A stretch of DNA of 14,560 bases from the NCBI GenBank assembly GCA_034658975.1, contig JAYEGJ010000031.1, positions 1 to 14,560 on the forward strand. The letters are read 5' to 3'. The number at the start of each line of letters is the position of its first letter. Position 1 is the stretch's first letter. The DNA comes from SZUA-217 sp034658975 (GTDB lineage Bacteria; Actinomycetota; Acidimicrobiia; Spongiisociales; ZC4RG35). Position numbers and translations under genes: made by a program. Shown in pieces: positions 6,350-12,993 of the stretch. The notes below the pieces were generated by a model that was given only the letters and a program-made list of their open reading frames with translations, ran no database searches and had not been told where the DNA came from.

Positions 6350-7173
6350 CGACCCTTCCACTGTGGCGGCCTCTTGCCGGTGAATGCGCGGTAGAACTCG
6401 GCGTGATCCTCTGTTGTCATCAGCAAGGCCTGAGTGAAAGCCTCGAGTTCGATCGAAGAGCCGAGATCCATGTCGAGTTCCCGGCTCAGGAGGATCTTGG
6501 TGGCACCGAAGGCCATGGTGGGGCCTTCGGCAAGGGAGCGGGCGAGTTCGGCCACGGCCGCTGCGAGCTCATCGTCGGGGACGACCTTCAATCCCAGGCC
6601 CATGGCGACCGCTTCGTCGGCACCAATCGGCTCTCCGAGCAGAAGGGCCTCCGTCGCCCGGCCCAGCCCGACCATCCGCGGAAGCAGATAGGCCGAACCC
6701 ATGTCCGCTCCGGCGAGCCCGACCTTGGTGAAGAGGAAGTGGAAGGAGGCCGATTCACCAAGAATCCGCAGGTCGGAGGCAAGGGCGATCACGGAGCCGG
6801 CCCCGGCGGCGACCCCGTTGACGGCAGCGATAACCGGCATCGGAAGTCGACGCAGCCCCTCCACCACGGCACCGGTCATGCGGGTGAACTCGAGAAGTCC
6901 CTTCGTATCCATCTCTGCCAGCTTTCCGATGATCTCATCAACATCTCCACCCGAGCAGAATCCGCGCCCGGAGCCGGTGATGACGAGGACGCTGACGTCA
7001 TCACGATGCTCGATCTCGGAGATGAGATCACGGAGGTCGGCATACACGTCGAACGTCAGCGCGTTCAGCTTGTCGGGCCGGTCGAATGTGACCGTCGCCA
7101 CACCATTCGCGACGTCGATGTCGAAGTGATTCCACTCCCCGGTCATGGCGGCGGACGCTCTGTAAGGACTCAC
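6346..7173 (-). CDS. Enoyl-CoA hydratase/isomerase (crotonase) family protein
   Basis: This 275-residue crotonase-fold protein has VTFDRPDKLNALT, the first oxyanion-hole region GRGFCSGGDVDE (about 70-80), the second NGVAAGAGSVIALASD (about 119-134) and GLAGADMGSAYLLPRMVG (about 152-169). By eye, both glutamates that catalyse water addition in classical enoyl-CoA hydratase are replaced (serine and phenylalanine or threonine). Asp157 sits in the GADMG loop where some isomerase-type members carry an acidic residue. It is therefore a CoA-thioester enzyme of unclear reaction: isomerase, hydrolase, ring enzyme or unusual hydratase. The GTG at 7173 has TAGCCT 6 bases upstream. A start at the ATG at 7146 (MTGEWNHF), where family similarity begins, is also plausible. 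It is the first gene of a pair with the RidA-like gene, overlapping as ATGA. Confidence 0.87.
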   Translation of the reverse strand: MSPYRASAAMTGEWNHFDIDVANGVATVTFDRPDKLNALTFDVYADLRDLISEIEHRDDVSVLVITGSGRGFCSGGDVDEIIGKLAEMDTKGLLEFTRMTGAVVEGLRRLPMPVIAAVNGVAAGAGSVIALASDLRILGESASFHFLFTKVGLAGADMGSAYLLPRMVGLGRATEALLLGEPIGADEAVAMGLGLKVVPDDELAAAVAELARSLAEGPTMAFGATKILLSRELDMDLGSSIELEAFTQALLMTTEDHAEFYRAFTGKRPPQWKGR

Positions 7174-7234
7174 GTAGCGAGGCTACCCAGACACAGCGCC
7201 GCATCGGGACGCTGATACGGGTTAACTTCAGGGC
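7174..7234. promoter_or_regulatory. 61-bp divergent promoter region, crotonase operon and small-protein operon
   Basis: The minus strand carries TAGCCT (7185-7180), 6 bases before the crotonase GTG at 7173. The plus strand carries TAACTT (7223-7228), 6 bases before the ATG at 7235. Neither start has a well-placed Shine-Dalgarno sequence; AGGG is only one base from the ATG. This suggests leaderless transcripts in both directions. No -35 consensus or clear operator palindrome was found between them. Confidence 0.45.
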
Positions 7235-7609
7235 ATGGAACCGACCCTTGATCAGGTGCGCCAGGAATTAGCGGACATACACACACAACTTCTAGAACTC
7301 CCAACCGAGGCTTTCGCCCAACGCTCTGAGTTGAGAACCAGACAGCACGAGTTACGCCAAACCTCCCACCGTCTCCTCAAAAAGCAGGCCCGCCACGATG
7401 CGGAGACACTCGAGACGGCCTTTACCCGGCTTTCCTTCGTTCGAGACCATCTCGTGGACAAACGCCTGGCTTCTGCGTCGAACGGCGATCCAGACATCGA
7501 CGCGGTGTTCACCGATGCCGTCAACAAGGCGATCGACGCGGGCGTCGGCACCGACCAGATCGTGACTCGGCTCGAGGAGATCGTAGCCAAGTTGCGCTCC
7601 TCCAGCTGA
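7235..7609 (+). CDS. Small helical protein of unknown function
   Basis: I do not recognise this 124-residue protein. It is predicted by eye to be almost wholly alpha-helical and charged. Residues about 1-65 have regular hydrophobic spacing (VRQELADIHTQLLELPTEAF and the following RQHELRQ region) that suggests a coiled coil or helical hairpin. A middle segment RLSFVRDHLVDKRL and a C-terminal helix TDQIVTRLEEIVAKLRSSS follow. There is no signal peptide, membrane segment or cysteine. It starts 62 bases from the divergent crotonase gene with a TAACTT box 6 bases before its ATG, and it ends 7 bases before the acyl-CoA dehydrogenase, so the two are probably co-transcribed. A role in multimer assembly or regulation of its neighbour would be a guess. 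Codon use matches the surroundings, which supports a real gene. Confidence 0.75.
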   Translation: MEPTLDQVRQELADIHTQLLELPTEAFAQRSELRTRQHELRQTSHRLLKKQARHDAETLETAFTRLSFVRDHLVDKRLASASNGDPDIDAVFTDAVNKAIDAGVGTDQIVTRLEEIVAKLRSSS

Positions 7610-7616
7610 TCCCGCG

Positions 7617-8723
7617 GTGGGGACGTCCGACCTGATCCAGGAGGCCGAACACCTCGGACAGGTGTTGTTTCCGGTCGCAGAGAGCCACTCTCCCGGCAGG
7701 GTCAATCGCGCCCTGGTGGCAGGTCTCGCTTCGGAAGGCCTGCTTGCCAAGGTGTTCACCGAGGATGGTGTCACGGCAACAGACCTCTGCCGGGTCAGAC
7801 AGGGTCTCGCCCGGGTGTGCACCGAAGCAGAGACGGCGCTGGCCGTCCAAGGGCTGGGTGGGATCCCGATTCACCTGAACGGGTCAGACTCTGTCAAGAG
7901 CGAATGGATCCCCAAGATCTCGGGTGGGGAGGCGATCGCCGCATTCGCACTCACCGAACCGGGAGCAGGGTCCGACGCCGCCGCCCTGACCACAACGGCG
8001 ACGCCAGATGGCGACGGATTCCGAATCACCGGCGAGAAGACCTACATCTCGAATGCTCCTGATGCCGACATCGCCACGGTCTTCGCCCGGACCACCCCCG
8101 ACGCCGGCTCGCGCGGTGTATCAGCATTCGCCGTGCCCATCCACCAAGCCGGGATCACCGGAGAATCACTCGACATGGTGTCGCCCCATCCGCTCGGGCG
8201 ATGGGAGTTCGACGGTGTCTACGTGCCGGCGGACCACCTCCTGGGTGAATTGGACCGCGGATTCACCGTGGCAATGCAGACCCTCGATCTCTTCCGACCG
8301 AGTGTCGGCGCCTTCGCGCTGGGAATGGCGGAGGCGGCCCTGGCCATCGCGGTCGAGCACGCCCAGAGGAGAGAAGCCTTTGGCACCACCATTTCCGGAT
8401 TCCAGGGCGTGTCCCATCAATTGGCCGATGTGAAGGTGGCGATCGAGGCCTCGAGACACCTCGTGTATTCGGCCGCCGAGACCTACGACTCCGGACAGCA
8501 CGAATCGCTCACCGGCAGGTCGGCGATGGCGAAACTCCATGCGACGGAAACCGCCCAGAAGGCGGTAGACGTGGCCATACAGGTCCTGGGTGCACGCGGG
8601 CTGGAGGCCGATTCGACGTTGGCCCACCTCTACCGGGAGGTCAGGGCTCCACGAATCTACGAGGGGACATCGGAGATCCAGCGCAACATCATCGCCCGAG
8701 AGGTGTTCCGCGGCCGGATCTAG
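7617..8723 (+). CDS. Acyl-CoA dehydrogenase
   Basis: This 368-residue flavoenzyme would oxidise an acyl-CoA to the 2,3-enoyl-CoA using FAD and pass electrons to electron-transfer flavoprotein. Signature 1, FALTEPGAGSD (about 110-120), is intact and is followed by GFRITGEKTYISNAPDAD. The C-terminal FAD-binding helices include RREAFGTTISGFQGVSHQLAD. The catalytic glutamate is present in IYEGTSEIQRNIIARE (about E349), the position used by medium- and short-chain enzymes. It is slightly shorter than the usual 380-390 residues, with a compact N-terminal helical domain. The GTG start lies 7 bases after the small helical protein. Chain-length or aromatic/alicyclic substrate preference cannot be read from the sequence. 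The nearby crotonase and aryl-CoA ligase would fit a shared CoA-thioester pathway. Confidence 0.9.
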   Translation: MGTSDLIQEAEHLGQVLFPVAESHSPGRVNRALVAGLASEGLLAKVFTEDGVTATDLCRVRQGLARVCTEAETALAVQGLGGIPIHLNGSDSVKSEWIPKISGGEAIAAFALTEPGAGSDAAALTTTATPDGDGFRITGEKTYISNAPDADIATVFARTTPDAGSRGVSAFAVPIHQAGITGESLDMVSPHPLGRWEFDGVYVPADHLLGELDRGFTVAMQTLDLFRPSVGAFALGMAEAALAIAVEHAQRREAFGTTISGFQGVSHQLADVKVAIEASRHLVYSAAETYDSGQHESLTGRSAMAKLHATETAQKAVDVAIQVLGARGLEADSTLAHLYREVRAPRIYEGTSEIQRNIIAREVFRGRI

Positions 8724-8751
8724 TGGTGGCGCGGCCGTTCTACGCGGCGCA

Positions 8752-8769
8752 GGTTCGGTATACCGAACC
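8752..8769. terminator. Perfect 18-bp palindrome between convergent genes
   Basis: GGTTCGGTATACCGAACC is a perfect inverted repeat and can form a 7-bp stem with a TATA loop on either strand. It lies in the 64-base gap between the ends of the acyl-CoA dehydrogenase and the convergent CoA-binding gene, which suits a bidirectional terminator. There is no T-run after it on either strand, so a classic intrinsic terminator is not shown; a protein-binding site is the alternative. Confidence 0.5.
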
Positions 8770-8787
8770 CACAGCATTAGGAAACGG

Positions 8788-9186
8788 TTAGGCGACTGCG
8801 GTGCGGGCCCGCACCATGACGCAGGCCTCGGCGAGCCAGTCGAAGTCGCCGGCTTCGAGTGCCTGCTTCATCTCCATGGAAAACGCGCCCGGCTGAATCC
8901 AGATGTTCCGAATTCCAGCGCTCGCCGCATCCTCGATGACTCCCATGCCCCTCTTCGCCGGTACAACGAGAACCACGATCGTCGGTGGAGTGGGAATATC
9001 GCTGACCTTGGCCCAACAAGGATCGCCGTCGACCGAGTTCCTGTAGGGGTTCACAGCAAAGACTGGAAAGCCCTTCGCCTTGAGATCGCGATAGATGATC
9101 CCGCCGTACTTGCTGGGATGATCCGTCGCCCCGACGATGGCGAGTGATGCACCCGGCTCGGCGAGAAGTGGCGTCAGGTCTTTCAT
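8788..9186 (-). CDS. CoA-binding (Rossmann-like) protein, YccU type
   Basis: This 132-residue single-domain protein matches the CoA_binding_2 family, small cytosolic relatives of the CoA-binding domain of succinyl-CoA synthetase and acyl-CoA synthetase (ADP-forming). Visible motifs are the N-terminal nucleotide loop LAIVGATDHPSKYGG (about 15-29), the strand and turn GFPVFAVNPYR (about 39-49), the central VVLVVPAKRG and NIWIQPGAFSMEM (about 94-106). The family has no established enzymatic activity; binding of CoA or a nucleotide is expected. It stands alone on this strand, convergent with the acyl-CoA dehydrogenase and divergent from hutH. TAGCGT (9202-9197) sits 10 bases before its ATG, giving a leader of about 2-4 bases. 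Confidence 0.85.
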   Translation of the reverse strand: MKDLTPLLAEPGASLAIVGATDHPSKYGGIIYRDLKAKGFPVFAVNPYRNSVDGDPCWAKVSDIPTPPTIVVLVVPAKRGMGVIEDAASAGIRNIWIQPGAFSMEMKQALEAGDFDWLAEACVMVRARTAVA

Positions 9187-9242
9187 GTTGTCTCAAACGC
9201 TAACGCAGACCACCTGATTCCGTAGCTGATACCGTCCGGCCC
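9187..9242. promoter_or_regulatory. 56-bp divergent promoter region, CoA-binding gene and hut genes
   Basis: On the plus strand TACCGT (9230-9235) ends 7 bases before the hutH GTG at 9243. On the minus strand TAGCGT (9202-9197) ends 10 bases before the ATG at 9186. There is no Shine-Dalgarno sequence before hutH, so a leaderless mRNA is likely. No obvious HutC- or HutP-type operator repeat was seen. Confidence 0.45.
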
Positions 9243-10745
9243 GTGAACTCATTGATCGTCGACGGCAGCCCTCTCACACCACAGGAGGTGGCCGATGTGG
9301 CACATCGTCGAACCCGTGCAGTTCCCGCCGATGACCTCGCCGAACGGCTTCGCCCGGCGCGGGACGTGGTCGAGCGTGCCGTTGACTCCGGCCAGGTCAT
9401 CTACGGGATAACGACCGGGTTCGGGGCTCTGGCCAATACCCATATCGGCAAGGACGAAGGCACCACCCTTCAGTACAACCTTCTCCGATCCCATGCCACG
9501 GGTGTTGGCGACCCGCTGCCGGATCGGATGGTCCGAGCGATGCTTCTGCTCAGGGCACGGACTCTCGCCCAGGGACACTCCGGGGTTCGTCCGATCATCG
9601 TCGAGAAACTCCTGGAACTTCTCGATCGCGACATCCTCCCCGTCGTGCCGTCTCAGGGGTCCGTGGGCGCCTCGGGAGACCTCGCCCCGTTCGCCCACCT
9701 GGCCCTTCCGTTGATCGGAGAAGGCCGGGTACAGGTCGATGGAACGGTCATCCCCACCGCAGAAGCCGGGTTCGAGCCCATTGCGCTACAAACCAAGGAA
9801 GGGCTTTCCCTCTTGAACGGGACCGAGGGCATGGCGGCCATGGGCGCCCTCGCGCTGGAACGGGCGCGACGCCTCGTGATCTCCGCCGATGCTGCGGCAG
9901 CCCTCTCGGTGGAGGCGCTGCTCGGCAGCGACAAGCCATTCACTGCCGCCATCCACGAGCTGCGGCCTCATCCGGGCCAGATCTCATCGGCACGGCGCAT
10001 CAGGGGCCTTCTCGACGGTTCGACCATCGTTGCCAGCCACGCCGACGACTTCGATCACGCCGTCCAGGATGCGTACTCGCTGCGGTGTGCCCCCCAGGTT
10101 CATGGAGCGGTCAGCGACACTCTCGACTACCTGGAGGATGTCCTGACGCGGGAGATGGGCTCCGTCGTCGACAATCCCATCGTCTTCCCGGAAACGGGCG
10201 AGGTCCTGTCCGGCGGCAACTTCCATGGCCAGCCTCTTGGATTCGCCCTCGACTACGCCGCGATCGCAGTCGGCGAACTGGCGTCCATCTCCGAACGTCG
10301 CACCGATCGAATCCTCGACCCGGCGCGGTCACAGGGCCTCCCTGCCTTTCTGGCGCCCCACGCCGGGCTCAACTCCGGGTACATGATCAGCCAGTACGTC
10401 CAGGCGGCCCTCGTGGCCGAGAACAAGGTGCTGGCACATCCAGCGTCCGTGGAGTCGATTCCAACGTCGGGAAGCCAGGAGGATCACGTATCGATGGGCT
10501 GGGGTGCCGGTAAGAAGCTCTTCGACGTCCTCAACAACGTGCGCCGCGTGCTGGCCATCGAGATTCTGTGTGCGGTCCAAGGCCTCGAGTATCGAAAGCC
10601 TTTCGAGCCTGCGGAAGGCACGGGTCGTGTGGCAGCGCTGGTCCGTGAACATGTGCCTCCTCTCGATGCGGACCGATCACTTTCCGAGGAGATCGAGACC
10701 ATCGCCGAGCTGATCATCGACGGGTCCGTCTCGTCCCTGGTCTGA
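9243..10745 (+). CDS. hutH: Histidine ammonia-lyase
   Basis: This enzyme removes ammonia from L-histidine to give urocanate, the first step of histidine use. The 500-residue length is typical. The MIO cofactor forms from ASG at 143-145 inside GSVGASGDLAPFAHL. Other active-site features are Y54 in YGITTGFG, and LQYNLLRSHATGVG, where the SH pair (H84) distinguishes histidine lyases from phenylalanine/tyrosine lyases. GSQEDHVSMGW near the C-terminus is also characteristic. The GTG at 9243 is chosen because family similarity begins directly after it (MNSLIVDG) and a TACCGT box lies 7 bases upstream. The stop overlaps the hutI start by one base (TGATG), indicating a transcription unit with coupled translation. 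Confidence 0.95.
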   Translation: MNSLIVDGSPLTPQEVADVAHRRTRAVPADDLAERLRPARDVVERAVDSGQVIYGITTGFGALANTHIGKDEGTTLQYNLLRSHATGVGDPLPDRMVRAMLLLRARTLAQGHSGVRPIIVEKLLELLDRDILPVVPSQGSVGASGDLAPFAHLALPLIGEGRVQVDGTVIPTAEAGFEPIALQTKEGLSLLNGTEGMAAMGALALERARRLVISADAAAALSVEALLGSDKPFTAAIHELRPHPGQISSARRIRGLLDGSTIVASHADDFDHAVQDAYSLRCAPQVHGAVSDTLDYLEDVLTREMGSVVDNPIVFPETGEVLSGGNFHGQPLGFALDYAAIAVGELASISERRTDRILDPARSQGLPAFLAPHAGLNSGYMISQYVQAALVAENKVLAHPASVESIPTSGSQEDHVSMGWGAGKKLFDVLNNVRRVLAIEILCAVQGLEYRKPFEPAEGTGRVAALVREHVPPLDADRSLSEEIETIAELIIDGSVSSLV

Positions 10746-11941
10746 TGGACGGTCTCTTTCTCACCGGGATCGGTCATCTGACGACCAATGGAGGCGAGCC
10801 CATCGCCGATGCGGTGGTTGCCACCGACGAGGGGAACGTCACATACGCCGGGCCCGCCCATGACGCACCGGACCAGGGCTCCCGGGAACACCACGATCTG
10901 GGCGGACGGGCCGTCCTCCCGGGATTCGTCGACGCCCACACCCACCTGGTGTTCTCGGGCGACCGCTCGCATGAGTTCGCCAGGCGGCTCGCCGGTGAGT
11001 CGTACGCCCGGATCGCCGCGGAGGGCGGAGGAATCTTGTCGACTGTCCACGCGACCAGAGCAGCGTCTGAAACCGAACTGTTCGAGGAGGCGTCGGCGCG
11101 AGCCTGGCGCATGATCCGCTCGGGCACGACGTCGCTGGAGATCAAGTCCGGGTACGGGCTGACGCTTGAATCGGAGCTCAGATTGCTCGGTGTTGCCCGA
11201 CGCATTGGAGCCGAACTCCCGGTGACCGTGAAAACGACCTTTCTCGGGGCCCATTCAGTGCCACCCGAATATGCCGGCGACCCCGACGGCTACGTCGATC
11301 ATCTCATCACCGACATGCTCCCGGCCGTCTCAGGCCTTGCCGACTACTGCGACGTCTTCGTCGAGGAAGGCATCTTCGGCGTCGAGCAGGCCCGGCGGGT
11401 ATTCGAAGCCGCCCGGGAGCACGGGCTGGAGCCTCGGATCCATGCCGAGCAGTTGACTCATCACGGAGGTGCTCGGCTCGCTGCCGATATCGGAGCCGCT
11501 TCTGCCGATCACCTCGACCACGCCACCGAGGACGACGCCCGGGCCATGGCCGCGGCCGGCGTTGCAGCCGTCCTCGTTCCGGGAGCGTCCTACTCCCTGC
11601 GCTCACACCAGGCTCCCGGGCCGATGCTCTGGGAGGCGGGCTGCACCGTTGCGCTCGCCACCGACTGCAACCCGGGGACATCCTTCCTCGAGTCGATGGG
11701 TCTCGTCATCTCCCTGGCCGTGGTTCAGATGGGCCTGACCGCCGATCAGGCAATCTGGGCGGCGACAAGGGGAGGTGCCCTGAGCCTCGGCTTGAACACC
11801 AGGGGGCACATCGCAGCCGGGTCTCCCGCCGACCTCGTCGTATTGGACGCACCAACCCCCGACCACATCCCCTATCGCCCTGCAACGGCCTTGACATGGG
11901 GAACCATTCAGGATGGACATTGGGTCCATAAGGTTGAATAA
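10745..11941 (+). CDS. hutI: Imidazolonepropionase
   Basis: This amidohydrolase-fold metalloenzyme hydrolyses imidazolonepropionate to N-formimino-glutamate, the third step of histidine degradation. The 398-residue length is normal. Metal and substrate residues are visible: H65 and H67 in PGFVDAHTHLVFSGDR, GGGILSTVHATR, LEIKSGYGL, TTFLGAHSVPPEY (H170), H233 and E236 in IHAEQLTHHGG, and D307 in ATDCNPGTS. It starts within the hutH stop codon. Urocanase (hutU), the enzyme for the step between hutH and hutI, is not next to it and not in this window. The neighbour downstream is a methyltransferase 5 bases away. Confidence 0.95.
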   Translation: MDGLFLTGIGHLTTNGGEPIADAVVATDEGNVTYAGPAHDAPDQGSREHHDLGGRAVLPGFVDAHTHLVFSGDRSHEFARRLAGESYARIAAEGGGILSTVHATRAASETELFEEASARAWRMIRSGTTSLEIKSGYGLTLESELRLLGVARRIGAELPVTVKTTFLGAHSVPPEYAGDPDGYVDHLITDMLPAVSGLADYCDVFVEEGIFGVEQARRVFEAAREHGLEPRIHAEQLTHHGGARLAADIGAASADHLDHATEDDARAMAAAGVAAVLVPGASYSLRSHQAPGPMLWEAGCTVALATDCNPGTSFLESMGLVISLAVVQMGLTADQAIWAATRGGALSLGLNTRGHIAAGSPADLVVLDAPTPDHIPYRPATALTWGTIQDGHWVHKVE

Positions 11942-11946
11942 GGCCG

Positions 11947-12993
11947 ATGGACCGCGAAAAGATCAACGAGTTTCTGGACACCTTCCTGGGATTCGCCTCC
12001 GGAGCCACCACCATTGGGCTGCTCGCCGTCGCCGATCGCACCGGACTGAGCGCCTACCTGGGAGAACACCCCACGGGGACGTCCGAGGAGATCGCCGAGG
12101 GGGCCGGTCTCAACGAGAGGTACGTGAGGGAGATCATGTCGGGGCTCGCCGCCGTTGGAGCCGTCGAATACGACGCGGGGACGAAGGCATTCACCCTCCC
12201 CGAAGAGCACGCACTGTTCATCTCCTCCGAGCTCAGCCCTTACTTCATGGGCGGCTGGCTCGACATGCTCCCCTCGATCATCGGCCAGGTAGATGGTGTT
12301 GCGGAAGCAACCGTCAACGGGGGCGGGGTCGCTTTCGAGGAGTTCGGGAACATTGTCAGAGGGATCGACCGGGGCAACGGGCCTTCACAGCGCGTGTTCC
12401 TGACGACCAGGTGGCTTCCCGCCATTCCCGGACTGGCCGATCGCCTGGATGCCGGCATTCGCATCGCGGATGTGGGTTGCGGCAGCGGCACGGCGGCGAT
12501 CCTGATGGCCGGGGCCTATCCAAACTGTGAAGTCTTCGGATTCGACGTGTCGTCCGAGTCCGTCGACCTGGCTGGCTCACGGTCGACGGAGTTGGCCAAT
12601 GTGGTATTCGAGCAGTCTTCGGTCGAGGACATCCCGACGGATCCGGGGTTTGACCTGATCACGACTTTCGATGTGATTCATGACCTCACCGATCCGCTCG
12701 CCGGACTGAAGCGGATTCATGCCGCTTTGCACCCCGAGGGCCAGTATCTGATGATGGAGCCAAAGGCCAGCTCCAACCTCGAAGAGAACTTCGACGCCCG
12801 AGGCGCCCTCCTCTACGGGGTTTCTGCCCTCCACTGCATGACCCAATCACTCGCCATCGGTGGCGCCGGACTCGGCACGGCTTGGGGCCGGGAGATGACG
12901 GAGCAATATGCATCCGACGCCGGGTTCACGTCGTTCGATGATCTGGAGAAGATCAGCAACAGGTTCTCCTCGTTCTATCTGCTCACTGTCTGA
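11947..12993 (+). CDS. SAM-dependent methyltransferase, Rv2258c-like
   Basis: This 348-residue class I methyltransferase has an N-terminal winged-helix-like dimerisation region (about 1-90: GLLAVADRTGLSAYL, SEEIAEGAGLNERYVREIMS, LAAVGAVEYD). It then has the SAM site ADVGCGSGTA (174-183) with the acidic end of strand 2 in VFGFDVS (about D200), and TTFDVIHDLTDP with LHPEGQYLMMEP further on. The layout and length match Rv2258c of Mycobacterium tuberculosis and its actinobacterial relatives, whose substrate is not established. It begins 5 bases after hutI with AAGG before the ATG, so it is probably transcribed with hutHI. Its 3' end overlaps the convergent membrane-protein gene by 11 bases. Methylation of histidine, urocanate or another imidazole is conceivable from context only. 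Confidence 0.85.
   Translation: MDREKINEFLDTFLGFASGATTIGLLAVADRTGLSAYLGEHPTGTSEEIAEGAGLNERYVREIMSGLAAVGAVEYDAGTKAFTLPEEHALFISSELSPYFMGGWLDMLPSIIGQVDGVAEATVNGGGVAFEEFGNIVRGIDRGNGPSQRVFLTTRWLPAIPGLADRLDAGIRIADVGCGSGTAAILMAGAYPNCEVFGFDVSSESVDLAGSRSTELANVVFEQSSVEDIPTDPGFDLITTFDVIHDLTDPLAGLKRIHAALHPEGQYLMMEPKASSNLEENFDARGALLYGVSALHCMTQSLAIGGAGLGTAWGREMTEQYASDAGFTSFDDLEKISNRFSSFYLLTV

Noticed and set aside
8724..8787. Attachment site or mobile-element end at the palindrome
   Set aside because: There are no direct repeats, integrase or transposase nearby; the position between convergent genes fits a terminator or binding site better.
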